From assembly GCA_030141605.1 (NCBI GenBank), contig JAQGDQ010000121.1:498001-519221 (forward strand): a stretch of 21,221 nt of DNA, written 5' to 3'. This document shows positions 1 through 17,000 of the stretch, in pieces. Made by a program: the position numbers and the translations under genes. Below the pieces are notes generated by a model. That model ran no database searches, was not told the origin of the DNA, and saw nothing but the letters and a program-made list of their open reading frames with translations. Each line of letters starts with the position of its first letter. Within the stretch, counting starts at the first letter, position 1. This DNA comes from Tubiluchus corallicola (taxonomy: Eukaryota; Priapulida; Priapulimorpha; Priapulimorphida; Tubiluchidae).

Positions 1-1740
1 ACGACGTAAAGTCACAGTAAAAAGGAAATGAAGATTTTAACTGACAGGCTGACTGGAATCAAGCAAATATTCAAAGAACAACTGCGTTAAATACAATGAT
101 TAGGGCCCTCGTTTCAGCTTGAAATTCTCACAACTTAGTTTTAGTTTAATTTTATTTATCTCATTTGAAATACATATACAACATTTTACTATATACAATT
201 CACCATAATTGTATTGAGGCGGGGCGGCGAATGGTCACCTGGCAGTCACCCCAAATTATAAAACATTACTAATTTTTTTTATTTAGTTAAAAATAAATGC
301 TGCTAACAGCGGCTTGTGAGAAGCGCTAAAATGATAATTTACAATTATCACGTTACACAATAGCATCATGTCAGTAGTCACAAAATAGAAATAATTTTAA
401 TATCAATAAATACATTACTTGATCTCTTTTGTTGGTATCTTATACCTTATATGTACACATACCGGAATGAGGTACATGTTGTGCAATACAGCAGACATCC
501 TGTTTAGACTGTATAAATTGGTTGCAATTTAGTTAAATTAGTGAAATTTGCAGCGTAATGCCCATAAAACGCAAATGAGAAGATAAATGCAAATCAGCAA
601 GTCTCTTCATTATAATTTGTTAGTAAGCACACAAATGTAATGCAATTGCAACTTAAAATAAAACGAATTAGCCAGGATAAAATAGTACATGAGTTACAAG
701 ACTTCGTATCGTTATGCACACAATCTGCAAGGCCCTAAAAAAGCTGTCAATGTGGTGCAAGTGGGGTTCTCATTGTTGATTCAATGATTACTCGACTAGT
801 CATTTCCAACTTCAGAATATAAACTAATGGTAAGACCAAAACTCGCCAGGAGTGTACGGTAGGCAAGCATAAAGTCACTGAATTATAAATGAGTGACAAA
901 TGAATTCAAGACACGAATGAGTGACTGATAGTCTGTATATAAATTTATTATTATATTTGCGTAAATGCAAATTGGCACTAAAGAAGTTCACTCTAAGGTA
1001 AAACGGTTAACGGCTTAAACAAATGACCCTTCGAATAAATGTTGAACAATTAAGACCTTTGAAATCTCATGAACTTAAATAGTGTCTTAATTTTAGATGT
1101 ATTACAGATAACAGATAACTCTGACCGAAATAAGTCATGATTACTTAATTGTACAAATAAAGAATTTATGGGGGTAGCTATAACTTATGTTACTCAACTA
1201 ACCTAGCATAATAATACACTGTAAAGTCATTAGGTATTGCGCTATTTCTAGACCCAGGTCATGTACAGTACACGGAAAGCTATTTAGCTACCGGTGAATT
1301 TAAAGAACTTTCTGAATTTAAGGTAATGCTAAAAAGTTATATATGATACGCTGAAAATCACAAGCAGTTCTATGGTTTGTGCGCTTTTTAGTCGAAACCG
1401 TGCGCTTTCTCCTATATAAGTATGTTGCTTAGAGTGAAAGCAGAGCGATTGATTTTGCAACGCATAAAAAGGCGTAAAATCACTTGAATTAGCTTCATAA
1501 TAGCCAACACTCAAATCTTGTTTAGGTTGTACAACTTGATTGCAATAACCAAAAATACAACTCCTTTAAGGTAAACTTCGCAGAATTTAGAAAATTGAGA
1601 ACAAAAAGTTGTAATATAATCATTAAATGCAAGTGAAAAGACAAGTGAAAGTGTCTATTTGAAATTCTAGCTACTGTGTATGACTGCTTTGTCCGCTCCA
1701 ATACATGCCATTGCTAGCACTCCAAACGAGCGTATTGCAC
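1..1740. other. upstream region without a detectable gene
   Basis: AT-rich DNA with stops in all frames; the longest open stretch, on the minus strand near 1329-1514, resembles nothing and looks random. A GC-rich island at about 217-256 stands out, with a TTTATT (minus-strand AATAAA) at 151-156 beyond it, so a minus-strand transcript could end here, but no coding exon supports that. Confidence 0.6.
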
Positions 1741-1759
1741 TATGTGTGAAAAACTAAAG

Positions 1760-1850
1760 CATGTCAACACGGCGAGACAGCGACACAGCGGCGTATTTTT
1801 CAACTTCTGTTCGCGTCCACACATATAGACGGCCAATCAGTTTTCGCGTG
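1760..1850. promoter_or_regulatory. CpG-richer patch with CCAAT box
   Basis: CpG dinucleotides cluster here, unlike the surrounding sequence, and GGCCAATCAG at 1831-1840 is a full NF-Y-type CCAAT box on the plus strand. A donor-like sequence, A|GTGAGT, follows at 911-917 of the next kilobase (1911-1917). It could be a distal promoter with a 5'UTR exon for the secreted-protein gene. The assignment is inference: NF-Y sites work in both orientations and no transcript evidence is available. Confidence 0.3.
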
Positions 1851-2244
1851 TCTTTACATACATGCAACTATACATACAGATAGTCTGTCTTTTAGAGTCA
1901 GGAGCTGCAGAGTGAGTTCGAGAGGTCATCCTGTCAGTAGCATGACTAACTACTGTGCTGTGGTATTATTGTGCGAAACACGATTAATGATTAACGTGAC
2001 AAAATTTACAAGTAACCATCAATCTGGAAATGCGTGGGGTGGGAGAACTCCAATTACAAGTACATTGTAGTCAAATGTGCTTGAACAAGTGGATGTGGCG
2101 CTTGTTGAGCTGAAAATTAGTACGACCTCACAGTGTCAAAGCCAACGTCATAGAGCATGGATTTTTTGAAAGTTTGGCACACTGCAAGCCGACATCCAGC
2201 CCTCAGTGGCAGGACGTCCATTGTCGAGGCAGGATCTAGCACAC

Positions 2245-2252
2245 TATAAAAG
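2245..2252 (+). promoter_or_regulatory. TATA box candidate
   Basis: TATAAAAG is a consensus TATA box. It lies about 480 nt before the start codon of the secreted-protein gene and would place a transcription start near 2275. Upstream ATGs (for example at 2309) between there and 2726 imply that the intervening RNA is removed, by a 5'UTR intron or a trans-spliced outron. Confidence 0.4.
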
Positions 2253-2701
2253 ATATTTCCTCCAGATGAGACGTAGAACCGGTGAAGGTGTTTTAGCCAA
2301 GTTTAGATGTGAATACTAGTCAGACATGTTGCTGCTTCACTTCATCTCCAACACCTAGCTTGACCACTCAGACAACCCAACTTTATTGTACCGTGTACTA
2401 TGCAGTTGACGAAATATATATGAGTTTTAAGGTGACACCAAGCAATTTTGCTTTGTCCAAGAAATATTCTTTTTGTGGGAAAAATTATGTATTTCTGCTA
2501 TTTTTGCTGGTACAGAGTTTATGAGAGTTGCAATTATAACAGCAGTACAAGTAACAGCAGTACTAATTGCTAAAAAGAGTAATTATTCCTATGAAATATA
2601 AGACACCGTAAATTAGTAACTTCACTGAAACTGACATAACGTCGCATTTTAATGATAAAAAATGACGGCTGTGAAATTGTTGTTATAGCAGCCGAAAATC
2701 T

Positions 2702-2723
2702 TTCACTTTTCCAACCTTTTCAG
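2702..2723 (+). other. 3' splice site immediately before the ATG
   Basis: A pyrimidine-rich run ends in CAG at 2721-2723, followed by AA and the ATG at 2726. This is a strong acceptor with only two nucleotides of 5'UTR behind it. It is either the end of a 5'UTR intron (possible donors at 1912 or 2281) or a spliced-leader trans-splice acceptor; sequence alone cannot decide. Confidence 0.5.
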
Positions 2724-2725
2724 AA

Positions 2726-7868
<5,143 letters not shown>

Positions 7869-8341
7869 ATCAGTTATATACAATAGGTACAAAATTAAAG
7901 TCAAACATTCAAGAAATTGTATTATGTCTGAATAAGCATACAAACTGCAAACTATTATTGCTCTGTAGCTTCTTAATATCACATTATGTAATAGGTACCA
8001 GGAGAGAAAGAAGTTTAATAGCTAGAACGCATTGAAAAGTGCTCAAAATTGTTATTAGATTTTGCGGAGACATGCTTCTTGTTACTGTATGAACATAGCT
8101 TAAATGCTTTGTATAGCGTGATAATACAATTTGTGTCTACAGTTTACACCTAAAGATCATCAGTGAAGTTTGTTTTATCGCTGTAGCAATGGCTGTAACA
8201 ATGTAGAAAGGCTGTAGCAACAGATAGTCTTTTAAAAAGAACATGAATCAAGCTGGTTGAGTGTATGATTTTACACGTAAATTATTCATTGGATGGCCTA
8301 TTTTAGAATGTGTTACTGTATATAGACAGCTTAAAAATAAA
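7869..8341 (+). other. 3'UTR of the secreted-protein gene
   Basis: Non-coding sequence from the stop to the first AATAAA. It contains three copies of GCTGTARCAA (8180-8189, 8192-8201, 8211-8220) and a PUF-type TGTATATA at 8317-8324. The end is set by the polyadenylation signal. Confidence 0.6.
8336..8341 (+). terminator. polyadenylation signal
   Basis: AATAAA 468 nt after the stop codon of the secreted-protein gene. A second AATAAA at 8753-8758 is a possible distal site. Confidence 0.55.
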
Positions 8342-8991
8342 TTTATGTACAAAAACTATATGATTTTATACTGTAATATGTATAGTGATTGAAAACTGTT
8401 TACACCAGTGCTTCAGGTCCTTACCTAAAAACTACTTAATGGTCTCCTTGTCTCGCCACTCACAGAAACCTTGTACAACTGACATCTCTTCAGTCTCCTT
8501 AATCTTGGGTAAGATTATATTTGGGTAAACTTGTACAAATTTATATTAGGGTGCCCATAACGAACTTCAGCTATTTTTAACTTTGTTGGTAACTTCAGCA
8601 ATTCAAGATGAAATCTTTACTGTTTTATCACATCTAACCAATTAAAAACACAAGTCTAAAAACAGCAAGCTAAACAGTGACTGAGGGTGAACAGTTTGAC
8701 ATTAGTATCAATAATGCTATCAGATCTTGGAAAGGCATCTCTCTGAGAAAGAAATAAATGAGAAAAATTAGTGAACAGGAATTTTAAGTAAAATTATCAT
8801 AACTTTAGATTCATTTTTCTAGCACTGGCACATCATTTTTTGACATGTCACATTTTAATTGTCCTTTATGTGTATAAACTACAGCATCCAAGCTTTGAAA
8901 CTTGCAGGCATTAGAACTATAAATTTGTGCACAGCAAAAAATTATCTTGGTTCCCTTTCAATTTTCAAAGTTAGTTGAATTTCAACTCGTG

Positions 8992-9031
8992 TTTTTTGTA
9001 TACCACCCGATGTATCGGGTGGTGCAAAAAA
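8992..9031. repeat. inverted repeat (hairpin)
   Basis: ACCACCCGAT (9002-9011) and ATCGGGTGGT (9014-9023) are perfect complements around a 2-nt centre. The arms continue as TTTTTTG (8992-8998) and CAAAAAA (9025-9031) after a small internal mismatch, with weaker similarity beyond. Confidence 0.9.
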
Positions 9032-10484
9032 AGTGCCGAAGTTTGACCACGATATTATAAGAAGAAAATAACGGAATCGAATTAAAAATTAATAAATTGA
9101 TGTTACACGAGTTTATGCACAAATATCGAAAATTTTTGGTCATTCGCTTAAATTTGACTGAAGATACAAAAGTTTTTAATCAAGAAGTCAAAAAACTTAA
9201 ATGCGGGAAAAAAGTTGTCACTATCGTTACAATTTACAGCATGCGCTCGATGTGTCCGTTATTTCTTCCAGCGGTTGGTACAGTTTCTCACTTTTTTGAG
9301 GGCAGTCATTCTCAACACTCAACAATTTTCGCCTTTAGTTCCCCTGCATCAAACTGCTCTGTGTGGCCGTTAAACACTTTCTCTTTAAGAGAATTCCAAA
9401 TACCATAATATAGAAAATTAAACTCTATTTATTCTTGACAACACAGCTTTAGCAGTGATTTATTTTCTGTGATGAAAACTTATACTGAGTGCTTCATACG
9501 TGTTGTTTTTTCAGATGATGAATTATAGCTGCATTGTTCATATAGCTAAATTTTTAATATGTAATCGCTTTTTGGCCGTAAATCAAAAACCACTAAAACT
9601 ATAAAACTAGTGACTTCCACAGTCAAAAGTTTATGTATAATACATATCAAGCCATGAAATTTCAATTTTGCAGGACACTTGTTCCCAATATTATTGTAGT
9701 CTAAACTTTGGCACATTTTCTTTGTGCTAATCGACACATAATACATATTTATTATATGTTTGATTCCTGCAGTTTTGGCAGTCAGTTTAGCAAAACTCTT
9801 CATGCTATTTTCTTGTCCAACTTTTGCAAAAGCTGTAGATTTGTAATGAAAATAATAAGGCTATGGATGCTGCATGTCATGTGGAAGTCTATTCTGCACA
9901 GAGAGTGATATTAATCTCAGAGAAAAAGATGTATACTACTATAAAATAGTTGTGTGTAATTATTATCCATTGCTCCCTTGCACAAACAATACCTTAAATG
10001 AGGCAGGCATTCAGCCATTGCTGATAACTGATGGGTGATTATCACATTTTTGTATCAGATCTCAAGAATTACATTTTACGCAAAATCTTTTTATGGGGTT
10101 TTGCTCATAATTTTATGATAACTCCACTTACAGTACATCAAGAATGATCAGAACATCTTATTTTAAAAAATACACAAAAGAAAAAATACTTATTTACATT
10201 TGTTTGTATTTACATTCTACACAATACTTAGCAAACTGTAACACTAAATTTGAGTTAATTCGTATATAAAAATAATTTGTTAGGTTTCGTTAAGAAAGTA
10301 GAAAATTTACAGTTACAAAAATGTCTAGAAATAAGGCATTTATATTTACATTTGAAAGACTGTCAGTCAGAAATGTTTCTCTTCTTTTATAGCAGCTACG
10401 ATTGCGAATGAAACCCCTTATTATGGTCAGTTTACCTATGTAACAAAAGACATCCCTTTTTTACTCAAATTGACAAGTTTATGA

Positions 10485-10490
10485 TTTATT
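10485..10490 (-). terminator. candidate polyadenylation signal of the CEP112-like gene
   Basis: The minus strand reads AATAAA about 450 nt after the TGA at 10938-10940, the first such hexamer downstream. Later ones occur at 9748-9753, 9459-9464 and 9428-9433. Confidence 0.35.
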
Positions 10491-10937
10491 AAACAAATAC
10501 GAAAAAACATAATACACACATTCTTGCTAAGCATTACATTTTGTAGGAAATGCAACGAAGACACTGACTTTGTGCTGTTAAGAGTTCATATGTAATAATT
10601 TTAAGTATAATGTACTTGATATAATAAGTTTACAGTAGGCTAATTAGGTAAAGTAATTAGTTATTCTCTAGTTTCAAACTCTACTTTTAGTGGTTGACTG
10701 AATAGTAGTGCAAATATCTCCAAGTACATTAAGGAATATCTGCATGAATTTTAACCTTCCGCAATTTTAAATCTAAAAAGTCTACACAGATCTGAATCAC
10801 ATTCTTTGCTTCTAAATATCATCTTGTTACCATGCTAATACTATTCATCTTTTTTAAGCATTTAGTACTCACAAACATTTACAACTGGGCTTTGATATAA
10901 AAAAAACTTATATATAAAAAGCTATATTACCAGTGTG

Positions 10938-11099
10938 TCATTGCACAAGATGTGAGACTGACAATAACGACTTATTCCTCTCGCTCTCTGTCTCTTCCCT
11001 CTGCAGTAACGACATACTAGTACTATCATGCAAAAGCGAACATCGTGACTCCAAGATACGTACTTGACTTTGCAGTGCTGATATGGTATCTTCATATTC
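10938..11099 (-). CDS. CEP112: CEP112-like exon L (last, with stop)
   Basis: Acceptor cctaacag, phase 0, 53 residues then TGA at 10938-10940. Begins EYEDTISALQSQVRILESR, matching the conserved CEP112 C-terminal signature; the remaining Ser/Glu-rich tail appears lineage-specific. Confidence 0.8.
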   Translation of the reverse strand, partial: EYEDTISALQSQVRILESRCSLLHDSTSMSLLQREETESERNKSLLSVSHLVQ

Positions 11100-14000
11100 C
11101 TGTTAGGATGCAAATAACACGTGATATCAATTTCCATCGGTGAAAATGAATCAGTCAAGGGTAGACATATTTTTATATTTATTAAACATATCTCAACCTT
11201 TAGATGGCTTTGCTCAACTTAGTATAAAATCAATTTGCTCATTGCATATTACAGGAGACTTAATGCGCAACTGTTTTATGATTGCTGGTACACAAATAAA
11301 TGAATAACTAATGGTCAAATAAAGTGCTTTAGCATTAGCACATTTTACTGCATTTTGGGTTTATAAATACATTAATGCCTGACGTGACACAATAGGATAA
11401 CGATGACTTACTTCACAAAATTTTATACACTAAATTTTGTAATCTCACTACAGCAAAACAAACAGTATCAGCTTTAAAAACTAAGTTAGCTCAGGAAAAG
11501 AGTATAGATTGAAAAAGAACCAGAGTTTGAAATCTATAATACCTAGCAATTATTAAAGAATGTATCGCACATACGAGGTAAAAACTATTATTACTATATA
11601 CTTGCCCGTTGTATTTCCATAGGAAGCATAAGCTGAAGTCGTTTTTCATATTCCCACTTTATAAGCTTTAATCTTTCATTTTGATTTTTTTCTGCAAAGT
11701 AATTGTCACCTTACATTACAAACGGAACACGAATTAACCTATTCAAATCTATATTATCTTGTTTATTGATTCATAGATCACTGGCTAATATTAATTAGAC
11801 TGCTATAGTGTTATGTTCACCTGTAAGCACTGAAAAATGAACTTTAGCTGTAACAAATTGCCATAGCAATGTTTCAGGACACACTCTGTAAAAAACTGTG
11901 GTGACAACAATTATCCTGATACACTTCCAAATTTGTGTAAGCCCAAGTCTTTAGAGAATTCCAGAAACAAGATTTCACTGAAAAATTATGTGAGTTTTAT
12001 ATAAAAATGTTAAATAATTAAGGCAAAAATTTCAATGTTACGGCTACGAGTGGCAACCCACACTATACATATGTACCACTAGGTTGTCACTAGTTTGGTG
12101 TGAAGTTACCAGTTTGACTGTGAAATTATGAAACAAACATGTCAACATAGCATTTAACACTGTGTGCAATGCCCCATGCACCTTATATGCTGCGTAGAAT
12201 GTAAATTACCCTTTTGGCATAATATTAGTATTATTTACCTGCTTGCTGCTTTTCCTGCAAAGTTTTGCTAAGTTGAAGTCGTACATTGTCTAACTCCTCG
12301 CGAATGCTGGCAACCTCAATTGCTTTCTTCTTCTTCATAGCTTCAAGTTCTTTTACAAACTGATCTGCTGTTTCTTTCAGCCGCCATTCCAGCCTTTAAG
12401 TAAATATATATTTTCTATTTGTTGCAGAAAAAGATAAAAAAATAGTAACTTTTAATCTAACCCCTACAATAAGCTATTCCAGATTTTCAATTAGTACATT
12501 CTTCATTTCTTAAGCAACAATCAAAGCCATGCAGGTACTCAACCAAGGACCCCTGAGGAGATATTAACAAGTAATTGTTACCATCTTAGCCCATAAAGGT
12601 TACTTAGCTGAAAAGCCCACATGCAAGCAGTAAATGTGACAAACCATAACTTGAATCATTCTGTACGCAGGTAAAATTTGTAAGAAACTACCCATAAATA
12701 GGGCCACTTGGATAAATCTGAGATTCTGAATGTAAATTACTCAGGATGATTTTGTGGCAATCAGAAAAACCAAGTAAAAAGCCACAAAAGCAACAAGGAT
12801 TGCACAGTTCTTCAATTCACTCTAAAACTTACTTTCAAGTTCCCTTGAAAAAGTATACAAAAGGGCACTTACACTTATATACTTTTTTGTAAAACAAACC
12901 CACAATAACTGCTAGAAGAATCAATCTTACCTGTTGCAATTTTAATATTAAAAAAATCAATTGTACTTTAGAAAATTAATTCTAACTTTTAACTTCAAAA
13001 AATAAAGCTAGTTCCAAAACCAAATGTCAGCAATTATTAGCAAAATGGCACTGGTGCTGAAATAATTACATGCCTTTGTTTTTCTTCAGCAAGCGTGTTT
13101 CTTTCACCTAAATACTTCGCCAGCAGAGCTTTTACTTCCCGTGTTTTACTTTCATATTCATCTTCCATGTGGCGCCACCTGTTAGTCACATCTGATATGC
13201 TTGTGTTAAGAGATTCTTGATGACATTGTTCCAGTGACTCTAGCTCCTTGCGAAATTTGCTAACCTAAAACAATCAATTACAAATTAAAGATGACAGTAA
13301 TGTAATAAAAATGATCAAAATCACTGGTGCATTCAAATCACTGCTATTTTTTATTAACAGAAAATATTTTACCCAATTTATTTTGGCAAAACAGTTACAA
13401 TGACATCTGTTTACAGTTAGTGACAAATTAAATACAGCAAGTCCTCGCTTAATGACGCTAATGCGTTCCAGCAAAATGCGACATAAAGCAAAAGGTTGTT
13501 AAACGAAACCAAAACTTCCATAGGAAGTAATGTAAACGAATTCAGATACGTTCCAGAAACTATAAATCAATGCATCAATGCTGCTCAAATCAAACAAATT
13601 AAATGTTTTATGAGTTTTATTCATATTTCTACTGATTAATTTCTTTCTTTTTGCTTGAAACCACCTATCTTTCTTAACAGCACCTAGCCAGACTTGCTAG
13701 TGATTTCTCCTCCCATTTAAACACTGCTTGTTAAACACTACGTAGTGAAAGCCAAGCTCTGCGTGGAGCAACCTTCAGACAATTTCATATAGCACTAATT
13801 TGTTTGTTATAACAACGGGTTACAGACAAAATTCCTTGGCATAAAATTTAAACTCAGATGTCGTTTGATACAAATAGTGCGTGGTCAGTCGGGTAGCAAA
13901 AGCATTATAATAATTGCACTATTTAGGCTACTAATGCATTTTTAGAACAGAATAATGCAATATATACCGTTTTAATGTTTCAAATTAGGCTAAAAAAGTT

Positions 14001-17000
14001 GCTGATAAAATAAAAAATGGCTGTAAGCAAAGTAAAAACATCTTTGTTAAAACGAAATGTGGCTGTACATGGAATCATTAAGCGAGGACTTACTGTATAT
14101 TAAGTGCCTATTGATGTCAAGTTGATAGCTTTTAATGTTGCACTAATAGCACTGATGCTAGTCGCAGCTTTGTATATATCTAAATATTTGCAAGGCACAT
14201 GCATACATGTAAGCATGTTTACACAATAAGATAAAACAATTAGACTTTTCTTCCTTTGTAATTTGATAAACACAGTATAATACAATTCCATCTTATACGT
14301 CAGCATACCAAAACTTCAATTTAAAAAACCAGGTTATTACACTAAATTTGAATGAGATTAGGACGCACCAAAGCCTCTTTTTCAGTATAATGGTGTCGCT
14401 TGTCTGCTTCGTGAGCTTCTTGCAGTTTAACCAGCTGATGCTTTCGTGTTTTATCTGCATGTCTTAAACGTTCCTTCAACTGATCTACTTGAGATGTCAA
14501 GTCTGCAATTGCCTGAGAGATATAAATAAAACAAAATAAATGAAACAAAATCGATGCTAATTGATGCCAATTAAAATTTATTACCAAAGCTGTGCAACAA
14601 ACTCAAAGGAGTTCTGGGTTTCCATAATTTTACAAAGTGGCGTTGCTTTGTTAACTTGTAAAGTATTTGAGTTGCCAATTAAAATTTGTTACCAAAGCTA
14701 CGCAGCAAAGTAAACAAACTTATTTTACGAAGCGACTTCAATTTGTTAACTTGCAGAATATTTGTGTATCAGTTTACACAACAATCCTGTTAGACATGTG
14801 ATCAGTGTTTTGCTCCTGCTCTGTTTTTGATGAATGGAGAAAACTTATGTTCTACTGTAACGGCCTATATTCCGACTGACAGCTTTTCAAACACTCAAAC
14901 ATTATTTCGTAAATCTGAATAAGAAAAGTGCTGGATACTTACTATAGAAGACTTAACCCGTTAAACATGACATTACATAAAGGATAAAAAATTATTTTGA
15001 TGCTGCTTAAATCATTATGTTAATTATCAACAATAATCCTCTAAATCGCATACTAAACTGACACAGCTTGCTTAATCAATTTCAGTTTCATATACATTCT
15101 CTTTCAGCAAACCTTCTGAACAGCAAATTTAACAAAAAATATTTAACATTAACCCGAGTTTTTTCTTCTATCGCTTGCTTATCTGCACTGTGCTGTTTCT
15201 CCCATTTCAGTGCATCACTTGCTCGTCCCTCCTCTAATGCATCTCTTTCCAACTGTAGCCTCTGCAGGTCTTTTCCATGCTGCAGATGGCGCTGTTGCAG
15301 CTGCATCTCGTAATATTCTCTCAGATCTTTTAGCTGTGCATGGAACTCGTCAGTTTGCGCTTCTTGCAACTGGCGAGAAGATATTAGATCTTCTTCTATT
15401 TTCTTCATCTGGTAAAACAAAATACATTAATGAGTGTAAATAAACTATAAATGCAATAACCATAAGATAAGCAAATCATTAGCTGAAACCACCTAAAATG
15501 CAGAGACGAAAGAAGAGTTATTTTGCTTAAATTGATAATCCAAGGTCACCACTGAAAGGACAATTAAAAATGGAGTACTCCTCCTACAAAATTAACCGGA
15601 AGGTTAGCAAGCTGCAGGAATAAATTTATTTTCATTAGAAAATCATTGCATATACACATATTAACTGAGTACATAAATCAATTGTTATGTTTAGAAGACC
15701 AGTGAACCCTAGGAAGCAGCTGACTGAAGCACCAAAATCATTTGTTTAGGTCTATGCTAAAGCTTGCACTAATTTTCTTGGTGATTTGATCACGGCTAGC
15801 ATCAACAGTAGCCTAACTGAGCAAAAAACTGGAAAAAAATCAATAATTACATCTGTTATTTTAGTAAAACCATGCTAGATGGCCAAATCTTAATGTGAAG
15901 TTTAGGAACTAATTGGATCACCTGTTATCAGACAAAAGTGATACCTTAATTTATTTGTTGTATGGCTTACATGGAAAACGTGGAAAAAATGCAAAGTTTA
16001 GGTAGAAAGAAATGAGACAAATTTTGAAATTCACTTTCTCACCTGACTGTTGACCTCTGTCATTAACAATGCATTGCTTTCTGCAGAACGATGACGATAC
16101 TCCTCAAAAACTTTCTGAGCCTGTGCTGCCCCCTGTTGAGAGGTCTGCTCCAATTTCACAATGACGTTATCCTTCTCGTTAATCAGCTGTTGTAAATCTG
16201 CTATTCGTGTTTCACTTGCTTCTGTAACTGAAGCAAGCTTGGATTCCAATTCTTGCACCTAAGCAATATCAAAAATGCCACGTTCAGGTGTCAGCTTGAA
16301 AAATGGCAGGCTTCACACAAATTTATACTTGATGCACACAGTAAAAAATCTCTGCAACAAATTGCCTGACACATATTGTCTCAGCCTGTCTCAAAAAAAA
16401 TTTTCCTGCACATAGCAACTTCTGTATGAAGCAAACTGTGTCATGGATAACCTCAGTAAACAATTATTAGATGACAGGTGACCAAAACGTTTGCTTTCTG
16501 TTGGTTTGATCTGACATGAGAAAGATTTTTGTTCTGATCCCAGAGATGAAAGCAAGATCAGTTTGTCTGAGATAGAAAATTAAGCAAGTTTAATAGAAAT
16601 TTGCATACAACTAATTTGGCAAAAAGCAACTGTCGAGCCCACAAACCTGCAAAATCCTGTCACAGCAAATTGATGCAGGCAGATTTTACATCGTGTGCGA
16701 GTCCTGTCTCAAGAAACTTAGACTAACATCAAAATTCTAAGGTAACTTATTAACTAAAAAGATCAAAAACACTACTTTGTGTCGAAAGCATTGCACTTTG
16801 TAAAAGAGTGTGTAAAAACACTAAGATGAAACATAAGTAATTTTTAAAGAAGCATCAACTAAAGCAACTAACTGAAAAAATAATTTTATAACAAACTGTA
16901 AAAATGACTTTCAGCTGTGTGTATCAGAAAAACTTCAATAAAATGATCACTTTTTCTATCAGGATATTTTAACCAGTTAACCTCAGTTAAAGAGCCATTT

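Larger units (their letters stand above)
8342..10937. other. region between convergent genes
   Basis: AT-rich and apparently non-coding; it must contain the 3'UTR of the CEP112-like gene on its right side. It includes the inverted repeat at 9002-9023 and a CpG-richer stretch with a 103-codon orphan ORF at about 9100-9408 (plus) that resembles no family I know. I see no splice-consistent exon here. Confidence 0.6.

Noticed and set aside
8500-8517. Short hairpin TAATCTT-GGGT-AAGATTA
   Set aside because: Seven-base arms in AT-rich DNA are expected often by chance.
11450-11511. Plus-strand segment after an acceptor-like CTACAG reading TAKQTVSALKTKLAQEKSID
   Set aside because: Looks coiled-coil-like but lies inside a CEP112 intron on the wrong strand and has no partner exon; probably chance.
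11594-11606. CEP112-like gene ending at the TAG at 11594-11596
   Set aside because: A perfect GCAAGT donor precedes it, and the next exon continues the conserved C-terminal signature without a gap.
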